Assembly (NCBI GenBank): GCA_025350105.1
Contig: JANXYJ010000049.1
Location: forward strand, 1 to 37,007
Length of the DNA: 37,007 nucleotides
Source: Terriglobia bacterium
Lineage (GTDB): Bacteria; Acidobacteriota; Terriglobia; Bryobacterales; Bryobacteraceae
Direction: 5' to 3'
The notes beneath the pieces were generated by a model. That model was not told the origin of the DNA. It saw only the letters and a program-made list of their open reading frames with translations, and made no database searches. Below are positions 7,690-16,228 of the stretch, piece by piece. A program made the position numbers and the translations under genes. The stretch's first letter is position 1. The number at the start of each line of letters is the position of its first letter.

Positions 7690-8409
7690 TTAAAGCGCAG
7701 AGCGTTTACGGAAAGCTATCCCAACCAACAGCAATCCGCTGCTGAGTAGAACGATTGAGCTTGGTTCGGGAGTAGATCCAGCGTTGAGCGCTCCGGATGC
7801 AGTAATCAGCGGTTGGGCGGCGCCCGCTCCCCCGGTATTGATCAGTACCGTGGCGACATTCGAACTTTGGCCCACCGATGCCGTGATCCAGGCCGCAGCC
7901 TGCGTATACACCGCCTGGGTGGCCGCGTTCTGCCCCGCCGCACTTTGAATGGAGCCGGCAGCAAGACCATTGCCGCCGTCCACCATCACGTCCCAAATGG
8001 CCAATTGCAGCGCCGCGGCATCTCTTGGTTTATTGGCTGACGCATTGACTAGGGGCATCTCGGTCACATACAGCCATGCGGCGCGCCCAATGTTGGCGGA
8101 TAACGCTTGCGCCGAAGGATCGCTGGGAAGCACCGCATTGTCCGTGTACTGGATACCGAACGCCAGGCTAGCGAAAGGATTCAAACTCAGCGATGCGAAG
8201 GTGGCCCCTCCACCCAAAGTGGACTGCATAACCCCGGTGTATACGTTGACGACAGATCCGTTTTCGATGAAGGTGAGCGGATTCAGAAATCGCCCGCTTG
8301 GATCGGCGGCCACCGTCATATAAGTAGTGTTGGCCTGCACGGGCACCGCCGAAATTATGATCGAAGCGCCCAACACTACCACCATCAAAACGAAATGCAC
8401 AATCCTCAT
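7690..8409 (-). CDS. PEP-CTERM sorting-domain protein
   Basis: The protein is 239 residues. It has an N-terminal signal peptide (cleavage near Pro-Val-Gln-Ala) and a C-terminal PEP-CTERM signal: Pro-Glu-Pro-Ser, a hydrophobic segment of about 16 residues, and a basic end (FRKRSAL). Such proteins are exported and then cleaved and anchored or released by an exosortase (EpsH/XrtA type), usually in bacteria making extracellular polysaccharide; no exosortase lies in this window. The middle contains an AAALQLAIWDV stretch seen in many PEP-CTERM surface proteins near a conserved helix. Otherwise it is Ala, Ser and Asn-rich with no enzymatic motif. It is transcribed divergently from copZ. Confidence 0.83.
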   Translation of the reverse strand: MRIVHFVLMVVVLGASIIISAVPVQANTTYMTVAADPSGRFLNPLTFIENGSVVNVYTGVMQSTLGGGATFASLSLNPFASLAFGIQYTDNAVLPSDPSAQALSANIGRAAWLYVTEMPLVNASANKPRDAAALQLAIWDVMVDGGNGLAAGSIQSAAGQNAATQAVYTQAAAWITASVGQSSNVATVLINTGGAGAAQPLITASGALNAGSTPEPSSIVLLSSGLLLVGIAFRKRSAL

Positions 8410-8589
8410 GGGGCCAGTATGCGGAATATGCGGCTCAGTTCAAATCAGAGGAAGCTGGCGTTTCCCTGGAAAGGAACCCTTAGCGGAGTAGCACCCAAAC
8501 GTACTGGGAAATTGGCTTGAGTTCCAGAACCTGCCACGCGGAGGTACCACCGGAATCCAATCACCACCGGGTGCATCTAAGATGAGGAT

Positions 8590-8784
8590 ATGAAGATCTC
8601 CATTGACGGAATGCATTGTCAGGCCTGTGTGATGCGCGTTCGCAAAGCGTTGGAGCAGGTCCACGGCGTCCACGTTCGTGAGGTGGGCATCGGCTCGGCT
8701 GAATTTGACGCGGAAAGCGAAAAAGAAAAGGCCGTGTTCGACGCCATCCAAAAAGCCGGCTACACGCCCCACGTTTCGGCTTAG
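8590..8784 (+). CDS. copZ: CopZ-like copper chaperone (heavy-metal-associated domain)
   Basis: This 64-residue protein is a single HMA domain with the metal site GMHCQAC, whose two Cys bind one Cu(I). It follows the ferredoxin-like pattern with a C-terminal AIQKAGYTPHV. Such chaperones carry copper in the cytoplasm and hand it to the HMA domain or membrane entry site of CopA. The copA gene starts six bases after its stop, so the pair is one translation unit. No CueR, CsoR or CopY regulator is encoded nearby, and I see no clear operator in the 180 bases upstream. Confidence 0.85.
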   Translation: MKISIDGMHCQACVMRVRKALEQVHGVHVREVGIGSAEFDAESEKEKAVFDAIQKAGYTPHVSA

Positions 8785-8790
8785 GGTCAC

Positions 8791-10953
8791 ATGCCAGAGA
8801 GTGCGGTCAGTAACGTCGTGATTAACGTGGACGGGATGGTGTGCGCCGCTTGCCAGTCGCACGTGCAAAAAGCTCTCGATCAGACCGAGGGCGTCACCAA
8901 CGCTGCCGTGAATCTCATGACTGCGCAAGCCGTGGTCTCTTTCGATCCGCAAACGGTCACGCCGGAGCGGTTGCTAGAAAGCATCCGCGATACGGGCTAC
9001 GAGGCCGACCTTCCCCGCAAGGGGCTGACGGCAATCGAAGAGCAGGAAGAGCAGGACCGCTCGCAAGCCGCTGAGGTTCATGAGCTCGGCCGAAAAGCCC
9101 TTCTTGCTTTGGCGTTGGGCCTGCTCGTCATGTTCGTGCCCATGATTCTCTCTGGTATGACCATGCATAGCCGTTGGTTTCAGGTAAGTGCTGCGGTGTG
9201 CACACTGATCGCCATGATCTACTGCGGCGGCAGCATCTACCGTTCCGCTTGGAGAGTGGTGCGGCACGGCTCGGCGGACATGAATGTGCTGGTTGCGTTG
9301 GGAACGGGCGTTGCGGCGGCGTACTCTTTTGCCGTTACTTTTCTGCCAGGCATGGGCATGGCCGACGTCTATTACGAAGCGGCCATTTTGATTCTTGCGT
9401 TCGTGCTGGGCGGCCGCGCCCTGGAAGCGCAAGCTAAACGGCAGACGGCCGGCGCGCTTCGTAAACTGATTCACCTGCAACCGGCAAATGCGCACGTCAT
9501 CCGCGACGGCGAAGAACGGGACTTTCCGCTGGATCGAGTGCGCAAGGGGGATGTTCTGGTCGTTCGTCCGTCGGAGAAAATTCCCGTCGATGGCACGGTG
9601 AGCGAAGGTTCCAGTTATGTCGACGAGTCCATGTTGACTGGCGAATCGGTGCCGGTGGCGAAACAAACCGGCAGCCTGGTGATTGGCGGAACGGTCAACA
9701 CCACCGGTAGTTTCCGCTTTGAAGCAACGGCGCTGGGCGAAGCCAGCGTCCTGTTTCGCATCGTTAATTTGATGAGGCAAGCGCAGGGCAGCCGGGCTCC
9801 GGTGGAGCGTTTGGCCGATCGGATCAGCCGCATTTTTGTGCCGGTGGTGCTGAGCTTGGCGGTGCTGACGTTTGCTGGCTGGATATTTTACGAAGGACAT
9901 ATCTTTCGGGCAGCGACAGCAGCTGTAGCGGTGCTGATCATTGCGTGTCCCTGCGCGATGGGGCTGGCCGTTCCCACGGCTGTGATGGTCGCCACCGGGC
10001 GCGGCGCCCAGTTGGGTTTACTGATCAAGGGCGGCGCGCCATTGGAGCGGCTGCATCTGGTCGATACGATTGTGATGGACAAAACAGGCACGCTGACCGA
10101 AGGCAAGCCGCGGGTGACGGATGTGCAGATGAGTGATGCTTCACTGCGGTTGTTGGCGGCTGTGGAAAAGCCGTCGGAGCATCCGTTGGCGCGGTCGATC
10201 GTTCAATATGCAGAGTCGCGTGGTTTTATCATTCCAGCGGCGACCGACTTTCAGTCCATCACTGGCCAGGGCGTTCGCGCTCAAGTAGAAGGTCATGAAG
10301 TCCTTTCAGGCAATCAAACATTCTTGGAGCAAAATGGCATTGCGCTTCCGCCGGATCAAAGCGGAATTTTTGTGGCCATTGGCGGACACTATGAAGGCTC
10401 GATTGCGTTTGCCGACCCTGTACGCGAGAGCGCGCCCGCTGTCATCTCTCAATTGAAACGAGCAGGCCTGCGGGTTATCTTGCTGACCGGTGACCGGCGC
10501 GAAATCGCTGATCAAGCGGCGACACAGTGCGGCATTGACCGCGTGGTTGCCGAGGTTCTACCGGAAGGAAAGACTGCTGAGATCACTCGTCTGAAAAGTG
10601 AAGGCAAGATCGTCGCCATGGTGGGTGATGGCATCAATGACGCGCCCGCACTGGCTCAAGCCGATGTGGGGTTCGCGATGGGAACCGGAACCGACATTGC
10701 CATGGACGCCGGTGATGTCACCTTGCTGCGCGGCGAGTTGGCAGGAGTTCTGCAAGCCATTCAACTGGCCCGCGCGACGTGGAACATCATGCAGCAAAAC
10801 TTGGGTTGGGCGCTGATCTACAACGTGATAGCCATCCCCGCCGCGGCGCTGGGGTATTTGAATCCGGTAATCGCCAGCGCGGCGATGGCGTTGAGTTCGA
10901 TCAGCGTGGTGGCGAACAGTCTGCGGCTGAAGCGGTTCAGTCCAGCAGGGTAA
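8791..10953 (+). CDS. copA: Cu(I)-exporting P1B-type ATPase CopA
   Basis: This 720-residue pump has the full domain order of a P1B-1 ATPase. The N-terminal HMA domain has CAAC (Cys18, Cys21). Membrane helices follow, then the actuator loop TGES at 283-286, the membrane copper site CPC at 386-388, the phosphorylated Asp in DKTGT at 430-434, SEHPLA in the nucleotide domain, and GDGINDAP at 612-619. The last membrane helices carry the Tyr-Asn and Met-x-x-Ser-Ser residues (YNV and MALSSIS) that mark Cu(I)/Ag(I) rather than zinc specificity. It uses ATP to expel cytoplasmic copper into the periplasm. All key residues are present. The start ATG at 8791 follows copZ by six bases and the two are clearly coupled. 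The product has the usual size for a pump with one HMA domain. Confidence 0.95.
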   Translation: MPESAVSNVVINVDGMVCAACQSHVQKALDQTEGVTNAAVNLMTAQAVVSFDPQTVTPERLLESIRDTGYEADLPRKGLTAIEEQEEQDRSQAAEVHELGRKALLALALGLLVMFVPMILSGMTMHSRWFQVSAAVCTLIAMIYCGGSIYRSAWRVVRHGSADMNVLVALGTGVAAAYSFAVTFLPGMGMADVYYEAAILILAFVLGGRALEAQAKRQTAGALRKLIHLQPANAHVIRDGEERDFPLDRVRKGDVLVVRPSEKIPVDGTVSEGSSYVDESMLTGESVPVAKQTGSLVIGGTVNTTGSFRFEATALGEASVLFRIVNLMRQAQGSRAPVERLADRISRIFVPVVLSLAVLTFAGWIFYEGHIFRAATAAVAVLIIACPCAMGLAVPTAVMVATGRGAQLGLLIKGGAPLERLHLVDTIVMDKTGTLTEGKPRVTDVQMSDASLRLLAAVEKPSEHPLARSIVQYAESRGFIIPAATDFQSITGQGVRAQVEGHEVLSGNQTFLEQNGIALPPDQSGIFVAIGGHYEGSIAFADPVRESAPAVISQLKRAGLRVILLTGDRREIADQAATQCGIDRVVAEVLPEGKTAEITRLKSEGKIVAMVGDGINDAPALAQADVGFAMGTGTDIAMDAGDVTLLRGELAGVLQAIQLARATWNIMQQNLGWALIYNVIAIPAAALGYLNPVIASAAMALSSISVVANSLRLKRFSPAG

Positions 10954-11187
10954 TTGCGGAGCGAACGCCTTGCAACATTTTGTACAAATAAGTCAGCGTT
11001 TCCGAAAGCGACACACAGCGCCGGCTCCAAATTGGTGATGCGATCGTTGTCGCGGCGGGGCGTCACCAAGCCGGCCCGCACGGACTTAGCGCCCTACCGA
11101 TTCCAACCAGAACCGCCTCTGCTAGAATTGAGGATTAGCCGCATTGCCTTTGTATCTCGCTAAAGTAGCCAGCAAAAAGGAACCAGC

Positions 11188-11694
11188 TTGCCGTCAACCG
11201 AATCGTCGAAAATTGTAGCCATCTATCCAGGCTCGTTCGATCCGATCACCAATGGGCATCTGGACTTAATTGCGCGGGGGAGCCGGCTGGCGGACCGCCT
11301 GATTGTGGCGGTGCTGCAGAACCAGCGCAAAACGAGTTTGTTCACGGTGGAAGAGCGGGTGGAGATGCTACAGGAAGTCACCCGGCCGTTTCCCAACGTG
11401 GAAATTGGATCGTTCAACGGCTTGCTGGTGGATTACGTGGCGGCCCGCGAGGCGAATTTCATTATCCGTGGCATTCGCGCGATTTCCGATTATGAATACG
11501 AGCTGCAAATTGCGCATATGAATCGTCGGCTGAGCCCGGGAGTGGAAACGGTTTTCCTGATGGCGGCGGAAGCGTATTCGTTCGTAAGTTCGCAGTTGGT
11601 GAAAGAAGTGGCTTCGCTGGGCGGCAATGTAGCGGGGCTGGTTCCGGATCTGGTGGAACGGAAATTGAAGCAGCGCGTGGCGGAAACAAAATAG
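11188..11694 (+). CDS. coaD: Phosphopantetheine adenylyltransferase CoaD
   Basis: CoaD transfers AMP from ATP to 4'-phosphopantetheine to give dephospho-CoA, the penultimate step of coenzyme A synthesis in the cytoplasm. The 168-residue protein has the nucleotidyltransferase motif PGSFDPITNGH near the N-terminus, RGIRAISDYEYELQIAHMN in the middle and SFVSSQLVKEVA late, all signatures of CoaD. The start is TTG at 11188, preceded by AAAAAGGA about eight bases upstream; no ATG or GTG is available before PGSFDP. It opens a run with an aminotransferase (17 bases later) and a phosphomannose isomerase. The 234 bases before it, after copA, hold no convincing gene. Confidence 0.95.
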   Translation: MPSTESSKIVAIYPGSFDPITNGHLDLIARGSRLADRLIVAVLQNQRKTSLFTVEERVEMLQEVTRPFPNVEIGSFNGLLVDYVAAREANFIIRGIRAISDYEYELQIAHMNRRLSPGVETVFLMAAEAYSFVSSQLVKEVASLGGNVAGLVPDLVERKLKQRVAETK

Positions 11695-11711
11695 TTTAGA
11701 AGGAGTAATTT

Positions 11712-12896
11712 ATGCCAACAACACAAGCATTAGCCTCGAGAATCGCGCTGATTAGCGTGTCGTCCACCATGAAGGTGGCGGCGGACGCGGATCGTCTGCG
11801 GCGTGAGGGCAATGACGTGGTGGATTTCGGCGCGGGCGAACCGGACTTCCCTACCCCAGAAAACGTGAAGAACGCGGCCATCGATGCCATTCACAAAAAC
11901 TTCACCAAATACACCAACACTGCCGGGACCGAAGAGCTGAAGCAGGCCATTTGCGACGGCCACACGAAAGATTACGGCACTGCATACAACACGAAGGAGT
12001 GCATTGTCACGGTGGGCGGCAAGCACGGCATTTTTGGTTTGACGCAAGCATTGGTGGAGCCGGGCGATGAAGTGATCATCCCCGTACCGTATTGGGTGAC
12101 GTATAAAGACGTGGTGAATTTCGCCGGTGGCAAATGCGTGTTCGTGGAAACTGACGAACAAAAAGGTTTCGCGTTGCAGGCGGCGATGGTGGAACGCGCG
12201 ATTACACCGAAGACCAAGATGATCATTCTGAATTCGCCGTCGAATCCGAGCGGGGCGATTTTCGAGCGCAAGGAGATGGAGAAGATCGTCGCCATCGCGA
12301 AAGACAAAGGCATTTGGGTGATGACGGACGAGTGCTACCATCGCTTCCTGTATGAGGGCGAGCCGCATTCGCTGGCTGCGATTCCAGGCGTAAAGGATAC
12401 GGTGGTGGTGGCGGGTTCGCTTTCGAAGACATACGCGATGACGGGATGGCGCATTGGGTTTGTGCTGGCACCGGCTGCGGTGGTGAGCGGCATCGCGAAG
12501 CTGCAAAGCCATTCGACCTCGAACCCGACGTCCATTTCGCAGAAGGCTGCGCTGGAGGCGCTGCGAGGGCCGCAGGAATCCGTCGGCGAGATGTTGGCAG
12601 TTTACAAAAAGCGCCGCGATTATGTGATTGGCCGACTGCGCGCCATGAAGGGCGTGACGGCGCAAATGCCGCAGGGCGCGTTCTATGCTTATCCAAATGT
12701 GAGCGCGGCGTATACCGGCGGCATCACCAATTCACTACAGTTTTCCGAGAAGCTACTGGCGGAAGAATTTGTGGCGGTGGTGCCGGGCGAGGCGTTTGGG
12801 ACCAACGAGCACATTCGCATTTCGTATGCGACATCGGACAAAGAGTTGCAGCGCGGCTTGGACCGGCTGGAACGTTTTATCGCCGCTCGCGTTTAA
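11712..12896 (+). CDS. Class I PLP aminotransferase, probable aspartate aminotransferase
   Basis: The protein is 394 residues, typical of the class Ib aspartate aminotransferase subgroup (AspB-like). These enzymes move amino groups between aspartate or similar acids and 2-oxoglutarate using pyridoxal phosphate. The PLP lysine is Lys239 in SLSKTYAMTGWRIG. Other family marks are DFGAGEPDFPTP near the N-terminus, NSPSNPSGA with the cofactor-binding Asn, and a late Arg in the substrate-binding HIRISYA stretch. AAGGAG lies seven bases before the ATG, a strong ribosome site. It lies between coaD and the mannose-6-phosphate isomerase gene, nine bases from the latter. Some members also use prephenate; the sequence does not settle this. 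Confidence 0.92.
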   Translation: MPTTQALASRIALISVSSTMKVAADADRLRREGNDVVDFGAGEPDFPTPENVKNAAIDAIHKNFTKYTNTAGTEELKQAICDGHTKDYGTAYNTKECIVTVGGKHGIFGLTQALVEPGDEVIIPVPYWVTYKDVVNFAGGKCVFVETDEQKGFALQAAMVERAITPKTKMIILNSPSNPSGAIFERKEMEKIVAIAKDKGIWVMTDECYHRFLYEGEPHSLAAIPGVKDTVVVAGSLSKTYAMTGWRIGFVLAPAAVVSGIAKLQSHSTSNPTSISQKAALEALRGPQESVGEMLAVYKKRRDYVIGRLRAMKGVTAQMPQGAFYAYPNVSAAYTGGITNSLQFSEKLLAEEFVAVVPGEAFGTNEHIRISYATSDKELQRGLDRLERFIAARV

Positions 12897-12905
12897 CACA
12901 CTTAT

Positions 12906-13709
12906 ATGACGCTCCGTAAGCTGGAGCCGGCGTTTCACGAACGGGTTTGGGGAGTGCGGACGCTGTCTCCGTACTTCGACATGCCCGACTCCAGCTCAAA
13001 ATCAGATCCAATCGGCGAGGTGTGGTTTCAGACGGCAGAAATTCCGCTGCTGGTGAAGTTTTTGTTTACGACGCAGAATCTTTCGGTGCAGGTGCATCCG
13101 GAGGATGAGTATGCAATGAAGCATCATCAGTCGCTGGGCAAGACGGAGATGTGGCACGTGCTGGCGGCAGAGCCGGGTGCAAAAATCGCGGCTGGGTTTC
13201 GCAGGCCCATTACGCCAGAGCACGCGCACGCGGCGGCGCTGTCAGGAGAGATTGAGCAGTTACTCGAATGGCATGATGCTGCGCAAGGCGATACGTTCTA
13301 CATCCCTGCGGGAACCGTGCATGCCATTGGCGCGGGCTTGACGATTTGCGAGATTCAGCAGCTGTCGGATGTCACGTATCGGCTTTATGATTACGGCCGG
13401 ATGGGATTGGACGGGAAGCCGCGGCCACTGCATTTGGAACATGGGCTGGCAGTGAGTAAATTGGAGCCGCATGCTGCCCGCGCTCCGCTGCCGGTTCGCA
13501 AGAAGCATTTCATTACGGAGTTTGTCAACGGCGAGGTGCCTGCTGCGGAGAAGCCGCAGATGGTGATGGCGTTGGCGGGTTCGGGGCAGCTTGGTTCACA
13601 CAGTGTCTCGATGGCGATGCAGGCCGGAGAGGTTGTGGTGATTGCCGCGGGCGCGGCCGTTACGCCCGTGATTGGCGACTTGAAGTTGCTACGGACGCTG
13701 GTGCCTTGA
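12906..13709 (+). CDS. manA: Type I mannose-6-phosphate isomerase
   Basis: This cupin enzyme interconverts fructose-6-phosphate and mannose-6-phosphate, feeding GDP-mannose and polysaccharide synthesis. The 267-residue length fits the short bacterial form. All four zinc ligands can be placed: Gln62 and His64 in SVQVHPEDEYA, Glu81 in GKTEMWHVL, and His139 in IPAGTVHAIGAG. The VTYRLYDYGR block with the catalytic Arg follows. The start ATG at 12906 is nine bases after the aminotransferase stop, so it is co-transcribed. It converges on the CPBP gene with three bases between stops. Confidence 0.9.
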   Translation: MTLRKLEPAFHERVWGVRTLSPYFDMPDSSSKSDPIGEVWFQTAEIPLLVKFLFTTQNLSVQVHPEDEYAMKHHQSLGKTEMWHVLAAEPGAKIAAGFRRPITPEHAHAAALSGEIEQLLEWHDAAQGDTFYIPAGTVHAIGAGLTICEIQQLSDVTYRLYDYGRMGLDGKPRPLHLEHGLAVSKLEPHAARAPLPVRKKHFITEFVNGEVPAAEKPQMVMALAGSGQLGSHSVSMAMQAGEVVVIAAGAAVTPVIGDLKLLRTLVP

Positions 13710-13712
13710 GTC

Positions 13713-14678
13713 TTACGAAAAAAAGATCCGCCACGTTGTGACTGTGAGCGCGTGCGTCACCATGGACGTCCGTATGCTTTTAGTGTGGCGGAAGGCCAGA
13801 CCGTAGAACAATCCGCCGACGGCCATCAGGCCTGCAACGGGCCAATTGGGAAACGGTTTGCGGAACCACAGGTGGGCGCTGCCGAACAATAGCGCGGTTA
13901 AAATCAAACCGGCCCATTCGCTTTTGAACCACACGGTGGTCCATTGTTGAATCAGGCCGCGAAAAAGAAATTCTTCGCCAAGCGCGGTCACCCACAGCAC
14001 GCCGAAAAATGTGGCGATGGTGAAAAGCGTGACCCGTTCCCAGCCGGTGTAATGCAAGTGCGGCTTCGCGAAGTTGATGAACCAGGCGATGGCGCCGACG
14101 ACTGGTAGCATCGCCAGAAAATAGAGCGAGCCGATAGTCCAATCCTGCGCGGAGGGCCAGAAGCCGAAACCGATTTTCGGCGCGGGACGGACGCTGACCA
14201 TCGCAAAGAGGCAGGTGCGGAACCACATCAACACGCCGAGGGTGGCGAGCGGGATGGTGGAAATCGGACTGGGATAAAGTTGCGGGAACAGGCGGAACAG
14301 CATGGGCACCGCCATCAATATGAGATAGACCAAATCGATGGAAGGGCGATGCGGAAGAACCACGTACCAGAACGACGCCGCCAGGGCCAGCGCAGCGATG
14401 GAGCCGAAGCGGTACCACTCAAACGTGCCGAAAGCAGATGCCGCTAGGGTGTACGGCAAAACCGCAGCGAGGCTCAGCAGCGCGGCGAGCACGGGGGGCG
14501 AGAGTTTTTCGACGCGGGTGCGCAGGCGGTCTACGCCGAGGGTGAAGTAGAAGCTGATTTCGAGAAGAAAAGCAGGCAGCACCAACAGCGCGGTGGACCA
14601 AGGGATGCCGCGTTCCTGGCAATAGTAGTAGGCCGCGATGGCGCCAGCCGCCCAAAGGAGCGGAAACGCGAAGAGCAT
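13713..14678 (-). CDS. CPBP-family intramembrane protease
   Basis: This polytopic membrane protein of 321 residues has about eight hydrophobic segments. The last third carries the CPBP/Abi glutamic-type protease motifs: Glu235-Glu236-x3-Arg240 (GEEFLFR), His269 in FGSAHLWFR and His309 in MVTHAL. Relatives include Rce1 (CAAX prenyl protease) and bacterial proteins linked to bacteriocin immunity or membrane-protein processing; the substrate here cannot be inferred. The N-terminal half is an additional hydrophobic region not needed for the core domain. The neighbours give no clue: it meets manA tail to tail and lies 59 bases downstream of the DUF4159 gene. Confidence 0.85.
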   Translation of the reverse strand: MLFAFPLLWAAGAIAAYYYCQERGIPWSTALLVLPAFLLEISFYFTLGVDRLRTRVEKLSPPVLAALLSLAAVLPYTLAASAFGTFEWYRFGSIAALALAASFWYVVLPHRPSIDLVYLILMAVPMLFRLFPQLYPSPISTIPLATLGVLMWFRTCLFAMVSVRPAPKIGFGFWPSAQDWTIGSLYFLAMLPVVGAIAWFINFAKPHLHYTGWERVTLFTIATFFGVLWVTALGEEFLFRGLIQQWTTVWFKSEWAGLILTALLFGSAHLWFRKPFPNWPVAGLMAVGGLFYGLAFRHTKSIRTSMVTHALTVTTWRIFFS

Positions 14679-14737
14679 GATATGTTTTTATCCTAACATC
14701 ACATAACAGCCGCTTTACTGCGTGCGCGGCTCCCGAT

Positions 14738-15601
14738 TTAATGCGTCATGGCATACACTACGTCGTTAACCGTGATGCGGATGGCCAGGGCGCTTTGCTT
14801 TTCCGGATAGTAGGGGGAATCGGCGAACTCCCAGGCGTCGCCGAGATCGGAGTTGTGTGAAACCGCGACGATGATGCGGCCCTTGTCGTCTTTGATGGCA
14901 CGCCAGTGGGCTCCGCGGCCGCCATCATTGCAATTTTTGCAGCCTTCGCCTAAATGCGCCTGGCCGGGGACCTGCGGACGTTCGCTGATATCGAAGACGG
15001 TATGAAAATACGCGTCGTCGTCTTCGAGTTCGACAATTTCTTTTTCGGGAAACGCGAAGTGAATGCGTTTGGCGAACTCGGCCCATTCGGAATTGCCGTG
15101 CAAATCGTCGGCCATGAAGAAGCCGCCGCGCTGAATATAGTCGCGGAGTTTAGCACCTTGTTTTTCGCGGAGATTCCATTCTCCCACCTGGACCGCGTAG
15201 ATCCACGGGTAGTTGTAGACATCATCATCAACCGCGTCGCCATCGAGGTCCACGACCTGTTCAAGAGAGCGAGCGTCCACACGGCTTAAGCGGCGAAGCG
15301 CGCGCGCGAAGTGGCGGTCAGCGCGAGGGTAATCTTGGGTCCATAGAGAAAGCCCACGGCGGTAGTCGCCCTGAAAGCGAGGATAGTAGCCATCCATGGG
15401 CCCGCCGCCGGGAAACATCATGCGAGCGAAAACCCATTCGGAGGGAACGTGGCCGTCGGGCGGAACCGGAAAATTGTTGTATTCGACCGCGGGGTATTCG
15501 CGCCAGGGCTTTTGAAAAGCATGTAGTGCGCCGATGGAGGTGAGCGCAATACACGCACTCAACAGAAACTTCACTCGCGAGGTTTGGGTGAGGCGTCGCA
15601 C
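14738..15601 (-). CDS. Exported DUF4159 protein
   Basis: After a signal peptide (about residues 1-28, ending Leu-His-Ala-Phe) this 287-residue protein is one DUF4159 domain. It shows the recognisable blocks WTQDYPRADRHFARALRRL, YPWIYAVQVGEWNL, and a glutamine-amidotransferase-like segment (LRDYIQRGGFFMADDLHG) similar to the ThuA/GATase-like fold. Biochemical function is unknown. DUF4159 domains also occur fused to von Willebrand and membrane modules near MoxR ATPases, but none is here. A GEGCKNCNDGG loop could bind metal. In relatives the protein usually sits in the periplasm. Start is the ATG at 15601. Confidence 0.85.
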   Translation of the reverse strand: MRRLTQTSRVKFLLSACIALTSIGALHAFQKPWREYPAVEYNNFPVPPDGHVPSEWVFARMMFPGGGPMDGYYPRFQGDYRRGLSLWTQDYPRADRHFARALRRLSRVDARSLEQVVDLDGDAVDDDVYNYPWIYAVQVGEWNLREKQGAKLRDYIQRGGFFMADDLHGNSEWAEFAKRIHFAFPEKEIVELEDDDAYFHTVFDISERPQVPGQAHLGEGCKNCNDGGRGAHWRAIKDDKGRIIVAVSHNSDLGDAWEFADSPYYPEKQSALAIRITVNDVVYAMTH

Positions 15602-15670
15602 CTGGATTCCTTCATCCTGAGAATAGCACCGGGGCAGAGTGCGTCTACGTCGCGAGTTGAGACTGCGTTT

Positions 15671-15928
15671 TTAGTGAAACGGACGTTCGCACTCTCCAGG
15701 AGGAATACCCGTCAAGGTTAACAAGCGCCAAGTCATTTTCTTCGTATCCAGACTAAGTCCAGCCACAAGGTCGGATTTCTCAGGTGGACTGACGCGAACG
15801 GGGCCGATTAAATGCCCGTTTTCAAAATCTTCTCGAGTCAAGGTTGAATAACAATACGTGGACATCCATCCCAACTCCCTCCCATACTCTTTCCATAGGC
15901 GATACGCGCCGCCCGGTGGCGCGTGCAA
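15671..15928 (-). CDS. Doubtful small reading frame
   Basis: This 85-residue frame starts with TTG and has no ribosome site I trust; a shorter version from the Met at residue 22 (start 15865) would have 64 residues. The composition is protein-like (mixed charge, few runs) but I recognise nothing. The start lies at the foot of an inverted repeat at 15928-15989. It could be a real orphan, a gene remnant or chance. Confidence 0.22.
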   Translation of the reverse strand: MHAPPGGAYRLWKEYGRELGWMSTYCYSTLTREDFENGHLIGPVRVSPPEKSDLVAGLSLDTKKMTWRLLTLTGIPPGECERPFH

Positions 15929-15989
15929 ACCCCTTTTGTGATTTCGGTTCCGAATCCGTTTCGACGACGGCGGAACCGATTTTGGGGTT
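15928..15989. repeat. Long imperfect inverted repeat
   Basis: AACCCC (15928-15933) pairs with GGGGTT (15984-15989), and the 9-base TCGGTTCCG (15944-15952) pairs perfectly with CGGAACCGA (15971-15979). Unpaired bases lie between the two stems, and the loop is 18 bases. It is the most structured element of the gene-poor stretch 15602-16228 and has no T-run on either side. Confidence 0.5.
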
Positions 15990-16228
15990 CATTCAGATCT
16001 TTGAATCGAACTAATCAATCCTACTCAGAGTCCGCTTGTGCTTTTGGCGCTCACAAAAATGTACCACGCACGGATACAGCTTGGATGTGTGCAGCCGCGG
16101 TCCCGTTCTATTCCCTCGACCGTTTAGTTGAGTTAGAGTGCAAATATTATTAGGAAAGGTAGTCTGTTCACCTGGATGGTAGGCCTTGTAACCTCGTACC
16201 TGCAATCGTTGTCAGCTACGATGAATGT
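15990..16228. other. Gene-free stretch before queG
   Basis: Together with 15602-15670 and the doubtful frame at 15671-15928 this makes about 630 bases without a firm gene. I see no tRNA cloverleaf or riboswitch. A TATTAT at 16145-16150 could be a -10 element for queG but no adequate -35 precedes it. Base composition is more AT-rich than the flanking genes. Confidence 0.4.

Noticed and set aside
8974-9900. 308-residue minus-strand frame opposite copA
   Set aside because: It lies wholly antisense to a complete P1B ATPase and is rich in His/Gln/Arg as expected of a shadow frame.
10818-11081. Minus-strand frame spanning the copA end and the gap to coaD
   Set aside because: Most of it is antisense to copA; the part in the gap is about 43 residues with no family I know, so I left the gap as non-coding.
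11730-12665. 311-residue minus-strand frame opposite the aminotransferase gene
   Set aside because: Antisense to a full-length PLP enzyme; no recognisable motif and skewed composition.
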